Assembly: GCA_002368795.1 (NCBI GenBank) | Contig: DFFG01000038.1 | Span: 1-9,633, forward strand | Source of the DNA: Eubacterium sp. UBA3782 | GTDB taxonomy: Bacteria > Bacillota > Clostridia > Lachnospirales > Lachnospiraceae | DNA length: 9,633 bases | Reading direction: 5' to 3' | Shown: positions 6,265-9,633 of the stretch, piece after piece | Position numbering within the stretch: the first letter of the stretch is position 1 | How the letters are laid out: each line of letters begins with the position of its first letter | Position numbers and translations under genes: made by a program | Notes under the pieces: model-generated | The model's database searches: none | Told to the model about the DNA's origin: nothing | Seen by the model: only the letters and a program-made list of their open reading frames with translations

Positions 6265-6292
6265 TGGACGCAAAAAGCCAGCATGGTATAAT
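6265..6292 (+). promoter_or_regulatory. Possible internal promoter for the ArsR gene
   Basis: TGGACG (6265-6270), a 16-base spacer and a perfect TATAAT (6287-6292) lie 53 bp before the ArsR start. No copy of the operator palindrome at 3815-3840 is seen here. A promoter at this site could supply repressor independently of the main promoter. Confidence 0.5.
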
Positions 6293-6344
6293 AAAACGGA
6301 ATAGGAACTCTTCTATCGTATACAAATAAAAAGCGGAGAACTAT

Positions 6345-6671
6345 ATGACAGAAGAACTGGAAAACACCCTGTATAATGTAACAGAAATGGAAGACGAAGA
6401 TCTGAACGGACTTGCGGATCTGTTCAAGACCTTCGGCGACGCCACAAGACTAAGGATCCTGTCATCCCTCTCGAGAAGCGAACTGTGTGTCAACGAGCTA
6501 GCGGACAGCCTCGAAATGACCCAGTCAGCCATCTCCCATCAGCTCAGGATCCTGAAAAACAACCGCCTGGTAAAAAGCCGCCGGGACGGCAAACTCATCT
6601 ACTACAGCCTGGCAGACGAACACGTCCGGCTGATCCTCTCCCAGGGAATGGAACACATCCTGGAGCACTAA
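6345..6671 (+). CDS. ArsR/SmtB-family metal-responsive repressor, alpha-5 zinc sensor type
   Basis: The 108-aa winged-helix dimer should repress the operon until metal binds. The start has CGGAG 7 bases upstream. The core is typical: LADLFKTFGDATRLRILSSL (23-42), then ELCVNELADSLEMTQSAISHQLRIL (46-70) with the recognition helix, and a wing RRDGKLIYYSL (79-89). The C-terminal helix carries D91-x-H93 and H104-x2-E107, with exactly the spacing of the SmtB/CzrA alpha-5 site (D-x-H-x10-H-x2-E/H). This site allosterically senses Zn (and Co). The alpha-3 motif ELCVNEL has only one Cys (C48) and no N-terminal Cys, so a CadC-like Cd/Pb site is unlikely. It is the last gene of the operon, 154 bp after the ATPase. 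Confidence 0.93.
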   Translation: MTEELENTLYNVTEMEDEDLNGLADLFKTFGDATRLRILSSLSRSELCVNELADSLEMTQSAISHQLRILKNNRLVKSRRDGKLIYYSLADEHVRLILSQGMEHILEH

Positions 6672-6707
6672 AACCAGACAAATGGGACGGTTCTAATGGT
6701 CTGGTTT
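6671..6707. repeat. Inverted repeat at the end of the ArsR gene
   Basis: AAACCAGAC (6671-6679), beginning in the last base of the ArsR stop codon, is the exact reverse complement of GTCTGGTTT (6699-6707). GTCTGGTT occurs a third time at 6764-6771, just after the main terminator, so the left arm could pair with either right arm. Confidence 0.55.
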
Positions 6708-6716
6708 CATAGAGAA

Positions 6717-6763
6717 AACCGCCTGTAATCCTTGCAAATAGGGAATTACAGGCGGTTCTTTTT
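6717..6763. terminator. Strong bidirectional terminator
   Basis: AACCGCCTGTAAT (6717-6729) pairs perfectly with ATTACAGGCGGTT (6745-6757), a 13-bp stem. On the + strand CTTTTT follows (6758-6763), ending the metal operon. On the minus strand the stem is followed by TTCTCT, so it can also terminate the convergent gene pair whose last stop is at 6770. Confidence 0.9.
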
Positions 6764-6769
6764 GTCTGG

Positions 6770-7159
6770 TTATCCCTTCCAGACGAAGAGTCCTTCCGCT
6801 GCAGCCAGTTTTTCTACCAATGCCAGAAGCTCCGGATCCGGATGGTAGAGGGTCATGTATGTGTCCTCGGGATCGGACTGGATCATGGCATCTCCGATGA
6901 GGATGCAGACATAGCGGGACTGTATGGCTTCTGCAAGTCTCTCGGGATCCGGATTTACCTCATTCTCCATGGAAATGTCCAGGTAACAGTTTAGCTTCAG
7001 GACAAGGTTGGTGTGTTTCTGCCGGATCTGTGCATGCTGGGTCTTCCGGAAGTAATCGTCGATGGCGAAATACTGCCCTGGGCTGTCCTTTGGTACCTGC
7101 TTTGGCAGGATATCGATGATCCAGTATGGCTTTTCCAGCAGTTCATCAATTGTCATCAT
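6770..7159 (-). CDS. Conserved-looking small protein of unknown function
   Basis: The protein is 129 aa (128 if the second of two adjacent ATG codons is used) and is predicted soluble, with no signal peptide or membrane segment. I do not recognise a named family. Visible features are an N-terminal EKPYWIIDILPKQVPKDSPG stretch rich in aromatics and prolines, an acidic middle, a hydrophobic VCILIGDAMI segment (about 84-93) and a C-terminal helical part DPELLALVEKLAAAEGLFVW. The start overlaps the end of the upstream HD-domain gene by 14 bp, and GGGAGG sits 5 bases before the ATG within that gene. The two are therefore almost certainly cotranscribed and translationally coupled. A function linked to the HD enzyme is inferred from this arrangement only. 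Confidence 0.8.
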   Translation of the reverse strand: MMTIDELLEKPYWIIDILPKQVPKDSPGQYFAIDDYFRKTQHAQIRQKHTNLVLKLNCYLDISMENEVNPDPERLAEAIQSRYVCILIGDAMIQSDPEDTYMTLYHPDPELLALVEKLAAAEGLFVWKG

Positions 7160-7760
7160 TTAAGCCTCCCGTCTCTTCCTGATACTTTTCCAGAAATTCC
7201 AGCATAAACGCATGCCGCTCCTCTGCCAGACTCCGGGCGGTTTCTGTATTTATCTCGTCCTTCAGAAGCAGCAGTTTTTCATGAAAATGCCCGATCGAAG
7301 AGTCCAGGCTTCTGCCGTGCTCCCCGCCATAGGCGAAGGTGCGGGCAATGCCTACGGCTCCGATCGCATCCAGCCGGTCCGCGTCCTGGACGATCCTGCC
7401 CTCTGGTGTTTCCGGACGTCTTCCGCGGTTCTGGCTGAAAGATACCGCATTGATATCACGGATGATCTGATCCACCCGTTCCGGCGCCACGGCATGTGAT
7501 GCCAGAAACCGTCGGGCATTTTCGTTATCCTTCGTCTGGAACAGCTTGTGGTCGTCCGCATCGTGGAGCAGCGCCGCCAGCGCCACGATCTCCAGGTCTG
7601 CACCGCCCTCTTTTTTGGCGATCATCATTGCATTCCGATAGACCCGCAGGGTGTGCGAGGCATCATGCCCACCGGCATCGTTACAAAACAGTTCCTGGAT
7701 ATATTGGATGGCATCCTGGATCAAAGCTTTGCTGTCTGTCATGTTTGTATTTATCTCCAT
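7146..7760 (-). CDS. HD-domain phosphohydrolase, YedJ-like
   Basis: The 204-aa soluble protein is a metal-dependent phosphohydrolase of the HD superfamily. The metal-binding set is visible: H36 in DASHTLRVYRNA, H66-D67 in ALLHDADDHK, and the distal Asp in RIVQDADRLDAIGAVGIAR (D126, with D128 and D131). The D-A-D-x-L-D-A-I-G-A-x-G motif and the length fit the YedJ-like subgroup, whose physiological substrate is not established; nucleotide or other phosphoesters are likely. ATG 7760 is taken as start, with AAGGAGG 12 bases upstream. The in-frame ATG at 7742 is an alternative that would shorten the protein by 6 residues. The last codons overlap the next gene. No clear promoter is seen directly upstream, where the 16/17-bp repeat array lies. 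Confidence 0.88.
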   Translation of the reverse strand: MEINTNMTDSKALIQDAIQYIQELFCNDAGGHDASHTLRVYRNAMMIAKKEGGADLEIVALAALLHDADDHKLFQTKDNENARRFLASHAVAPERVDQIIRDINAVSFSQNRGRRPETPEGRIVQDADRLDAIGAVGIARTFAYGGEHGRSLDSSIGHFHEKLLLLKDEINTETARSLAEERHAFMLEFLEKYQEETGGLNDDN

Positions 7761-7828
7761 TGCCTCGCCGTCCTCCTTCCAGGCAGGCTTTTTTTTGTGT
7801 ACTGTGAGTTTTATGAAGGGCCTGTTTT

Positions 7829-8062
7829 TTTACGGCAGGTTCTACGCACGGCAGGTTTTATGTACGCCAGATTTTATGCACGCCAGGTTTTATGCGCAGC
7901 GATATTTACCGCGCAGCCGGTTTTACTGCCCAACCTGCAGGAATGCACCGTCAGCTTTGCTGCTCAGCCTGCAGGAATGCGCAGTCGTTTTTCCTATGCA
8001 GCCAGCCTTACCGCGCGGCCAGCAAAAATATACAGCCATATCTACTATACAGCCAGCTGCAG
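7829..8062. repeat. Degenerate 16/17-bp tandem repeat array, about 14 units
   Basis: Four 16-base units start at 7829, 7845, 7861 and 7877 (for example TGCACGCCAGGTTTTA). Ten 17-base units then start at 7893, 7910, 7927, 7944, 7961, 7978, 7995, 8012, 8029 and 8046 (for example CGCGCAGCCGGTTTTAC, TATACAGCCAGCTGCAG). The loose consensus is TGCRCAGCCRGYTTTAC. Units 7927 and 7961 share CCTGCAGGAATGC, hinting at a two-unit (34-bp) duplication. The last unit lies inside the 3' coding end of the lysoplasmalogenase gene, whose stop is at 8045. The six-base core CAGCCA/CAGCCG matches the 14-bp array at 1001-1121. Long ORFs across it on the + strand are low-complexity and not credible genes. Confidence 0.8.
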
Positions 8063-8710
8063 CAAACTCAGAGCAATCAAAAGCTGCCCCATGTAGTAAA
8101 GGCTGATATTTGTGATCCGCAGGCTCTGCTTGAACTCACTGCCAAACATATTCAGGATCAGCACAACATCGCTCACCAGAAACAGCAGCGCACCGACGGC
8201 AAAGATCCCGTTAAACGCAGACGGGTTTACAAGCAGATTGTCAAAAGCCACGCTGTTGAGCAAAGTAATCGCACCGATATAGATCACACCAAAGATCTTA
8301 AACGCCGGCTTTGCCGTGATCTGCCGGAAGATCCATTTCAGCAAAAGGACCGTCAGTACAAGACCAACGCCCAGGCCGATGGCAGGTCTGTCCGACAAAG
8401 GGAGCACTGCCGCCAGATACAGGATATGGCCTACAAGAAACACCACGATGCCGACCAGAAAGATCAGCTGCCCCTTCGCCGGAAATACCCACCGGAGATT
8501 CAGCAACACATCGGCGACAGCCCCGGTGATCAGACCATACACGATCATCCGCGCCGTGCCCGTCCCCGGGCTGCAAAGAAGCCCAAGCAAGACAAAGCAC
8601 ACTGACGCCAATCCCTTCAGAATCGTAGCGGAGATATACTGCTTATTTTTTTCCACATAAAGAAACACCAGCACCAGACCAATACAGACAAGAATAAGAC
8701 CATACTGCAT
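8045..8710 (-). CDS. YhhN/TMEM86-family lysoplasmalogenase
   Basis: The 221-aa protein is a polytopic membrane protein with about 8 helices. Known relatives hydrolyse the vinyl-ether bond of lysoplasmalogens, a fitting activity in Clostridia, which make plasmalogens. Family signatures are GAVADVLLNL (63-72, conserved Asp67), FLVGHILYL (91-99, His95), GALLFLVSDVVLILNMF (173-189, Asp181) and the final YYMGQLLIALSLL (205-217). The start has AGGAGG 8 bases upstream. The length is normal for the family. The last codons (LQLAV) and stop lie within the final unit of the 17-bp repeat array, so the C-terminus may vary between strains. Confidence 0.87.
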   Translation of the reverse strand: MQYGLILVCIGLVLVFLYVEKNKQYISATILKGLASVCFVLLGLLCSPGTGTARMIVYGLITGAVADVLLNLRWVFPAKGQLIFLVGIVVFLVGHILYLAAVLPLSDRPAIGLGVGLVLTVLLLKWIFRQITAKPAFKIFGVIYIGAITLLNSVAFDNLLVNPSAFNGIFAVGALLFLVSDVVLILNMFGSEFKQSLRITNISLYYMGQLLIALSLLQLAV

Positions 8711-8821
8711 AACCCATTCCTCCTAAAGCGCTGCTTTCCTCCGCAAAGGAGAAAAACCAGCCCATACTCGCAAAAGATCAGTCACAAGAACAGGCCGGTT
8801 TCTCCACCAATTTCATAATTA

Positions 8822-8850
8822 ATTATAGCAAAAAGGAGCGCTGCGGTCTA
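8822..8850 (-). promoter_or_regulatory. Probable promoter of the lysoplasmalogenase gene
   Basis: On the minus strand TAGACC (8850-8845, 4/6 to TTGACA), a 17-base spacer and a perfect TATAAT (8827-8822) lie about 110 bp ahead of the start codon at 8710. The leader contains AACCGGCC and GGCTGGTT arms that could pair (with one G-U) around a loop of about 30 nt followed by TTTC, a weak attenuator-like structure. Confidence 0.55.
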
Positions 8851-8920
8851 TCCCGGACAGGCCCGCTGATCAGCCAAATGGCAGACAATTGGGGCATACA
8901 ACTGGGACGATTCCGCACCC

Positions 8921-8949
8921 TTGACATCTGATCCAAACCGCGCCATGAT
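8921..8949 (+). promoter_or_regulatory. Probable promoter of the second MATE gene
   Basis: A perfect TTGACA (8921-8926), 17-base spacer and CATGAT (8944-8949, 4/6) lie about 115 bp before the MATE start. It points away from the lysoplasmalogenase promoter about 70 bp to its left, so the 354-bp gap 8711-9064 is a divergent promoter region with no gene in it. Confidence 0.6.
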
Positions 8950-8956
8950 GGCATTA

Positions 8957-8982
8957 AGGCCTCTTCTTTTTGCGGGAGGCCT
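8957..8982 (+). repeat. Leader hairpin upstream of the second MATE gene
   Basis: AGGCCTC (8957-8963) and GAGGCCT (8976-8982) are perfect inverted repeats around a 12-base loop, placed at or just after the expected transcription start. It could be a 5' stabilising hairpin or a regulator-binding dyad. No T-run directly follows the stem. Confidence 0.45.
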
Positions 8983-9064
8983 GTGCAGATTTAGACGTGT
9001 TATTTGGCAGGGCGGAAGGCTTTTGCCGGCATTTCGATCTGAGTTAACGAAAGGATTTTTTCTT

Positions 9065-9574
9065 ATGGCTAAGCAGAGTGCTGAAGCTCGCGTGGAGCTT
9101 TTAACCACGGCGCCGATCCCGGAGCTGATCCGGAAGCTGGCGGTGCCGGCCACCATCAGCATGCTTGTGACCAGCTTTTATAATCTGGTGGATACTGCCT
9201 TTGTCGGGCGCATTGATACCCAGTCTTCCGCGGCGGTGGGCGTGGCTTTTTCGGCCATGGCGTTTCTTCAGGCGGTCAGTTTTTTATTTGGACATGGTTC
9301 TGGGAACTACCTTTCCCGCCAGCTCGGGGCGGGAGAATTTGAGGATGCCGGCCGTATGGCTGCAACCGGTTTTTTCTGTGTTTTGGCGACGGGTCTGCTT
9401 TTTGCCGTGTTTGGAACGATCTTTATCCGGCCGCTGTCCCTGCTGCTTGGCTCTACGCCCACGATCCTTCCCTACACGATCCGGTATCTTCGTGTCATCC
9501 TGCTTGGGGCGCCGTTTATCATGGGCTCCTTTGTACTCAACAACCAGATGCGGTGTGAAGCCACACATGTCTGA
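9065..9574 (+). CDS. MATE family efflux transporter, N-terminal part only (interrupted)
   Basis: This is a 169-aa reading frame from ATG 9065, with AAAGGA about 10 bases upstream. It is the first third of a roughly 450-aa MATE exporter: IPELIRKLAVPATISMLV (about 18-35), YNLVDTAFVGRIDTQ (39-53), SAAVGVAFSAMAFLQAVSFLFGHG and GNYLSRQLGAGEFEDAGRM, then two more helices up to GSFVLNNQMR (154-163). Family homology runs to Arg163 (codon at 9551-9553) and then stops. Only CEATHV remains before the TGA at 9572-9574. None of the three + frames after 9553 resembles a MATE continuation, so this is an insertion or breakpoint rather than a point frameshift. It may resume beyond the window if the insert is a group II intron. 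Confidence 0.8.
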   Translation: MAKQSAEARVELLTTAPIPELIRKLAVPATISMLVTSFYNLVDTAFVGRIDTQSSAAVGVAFSAMAFLQAVSFLFGHGSGNYLSRQLGAGEFEDAGRMAATGFFCVLATGLLFAVFGTIFIRPLSLLLGSTPTILPYTIRYLRVILLGAPFIMGSFVLNNQMRCEATHV

Positions 9575-9633
9575 AGACACGTGCTTCCTAATGCCGCCGC
9601 TTCCGCGGCGGTTCCTCTTTAGGAGGATCGGTC
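9553..9633 (+). other. Structured segment at the MATE break, possible 5' end of a group II intron or other insert
   Basis: At the point where MATE homology ends the sequence reads GTGTG (9553-9557), fitting the GUGYG 5' end of group II introns. Three consecutive hairpins follow within 75 bases. GAAGC (9557-9561) pairs with GCTTC (9583-9587) around an inner ACATGTCT/AGACACGT stem with one mismatch. CCGCCGC (9594-9600) pairs with GCGGCGG (9605-9611) around a TTCC loop. TCCTC (9613-9617) pairs with GAGGA (9623-9627). Such density is typical of structured RNA. No intron-encoded reverse transcriptase can be checked because the window ends at 9633. The GC hairpin could alternatively be a terminator, but its T-run is poor. 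Confidence 0.4.

Noticed and set aside
4130..6325. Very long open frame (731 aa) antisense to the P-type ATPase
   Set aside because: It mirrors the strongly biased codons of the real gene, is compositionally odd (Asp/Gly/Val/Leu-rich) and shows no domain. The sense strand has all ATPase motifs and a proper RBS.
7829..8062. CRISPR array
   Set aside because: There are no constant repeats separated by unique spacers. Adjacent units abut directly.
7548..8106. Two overlapping + strand frames across the 16/17-bp array
   Set aside because: Both are partly antisense to the HD-domain gene and partly low-complexity translation of the repeat. Neither has a family signature or good RBS.
9594..9620. GC hairpin as an ordinary terminator of the MATE gene
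   Set aside because: The following TTCCTCTTTAGG is a poor T-run and itself forms another hairpin, and the gene is only a third of normal length. It was kept as part of a structured insert instead.

Overview
The window looks like a chromosomal segment of a moderately GC-rich Clostridia species, probably a gut Lachnospiraceae or Oscillospiraceae relative. The grounds are strong AGGAGG-type ribosome binding sites, an EFR1-type flavodoxin/ferredoxin fusion, two MATE exporters, a cobalamin riboswitch and a CxxC metal-binding protein encoded beside a zinc-type P-type ATPase. The taxonomic placement is inferred from gene content, not from a marker gene.

Layout, left to right. An EFR1-like iron-sulfur flavoprotein (+, 181-972) converges on a full-length MATE transporter (-, 1205-2581). 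Between them lies a degenerate 14-bp tandem array, and the terminator for the + transcript is built into the last codons of the MATE gene. Upstream of the MATE gene, on the same strand, are an HTH-only LysR-type protein (-, 2832-3107) and a well-formed cobalamin riboswitch (-, 3330-3499) that no longer precedes any recognisable B12 gene.

The central block (3775-6763, +) is a metal-export operon. It has a sigma-A promoter and an ArsR/SmtB-type operator palindrome, followed by a free-standing 72-aa HMA metallochaperone with a DCxxC site. An intra-operon hairpin terminator comes next, then a Zn/Cd/Pb-type P1B ATPase with no HMA domain of its own, and an ArsR repressor carrying the complete alpha-5 zinc site. 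A strong bidirectional terminator closes the operon. The chaperone would hand metal to the pump, and the repressor would release the operator when zinc is in excess.

To the right are two overlapping minus-strand genes, an HD-domain phosphohydrolase (7146-7760) and a small conserved-looking protein of unknown function (6770-7159). Next is a degenerate 16/17-bp tandem array (7829-8062) that runs into the 3' end of a YhhN-type lysoplasmalogenase gene (-, 8045-8710). The last gene is a second MATE transporter (+, from 9065), cut off after about 170 residues. The break is followed at once by a GTGTG and three consecutive RNA hairpins up to the window edge, possibly the 5' end of a group II intron or another inserted structured element.

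The most notable points are the two related tandem arrays, the interrupted MATE gene with structured RNA at the break, the orphaned B12 riboswitch over a truncated regulator, and the split, attenuated zinc-export operon.
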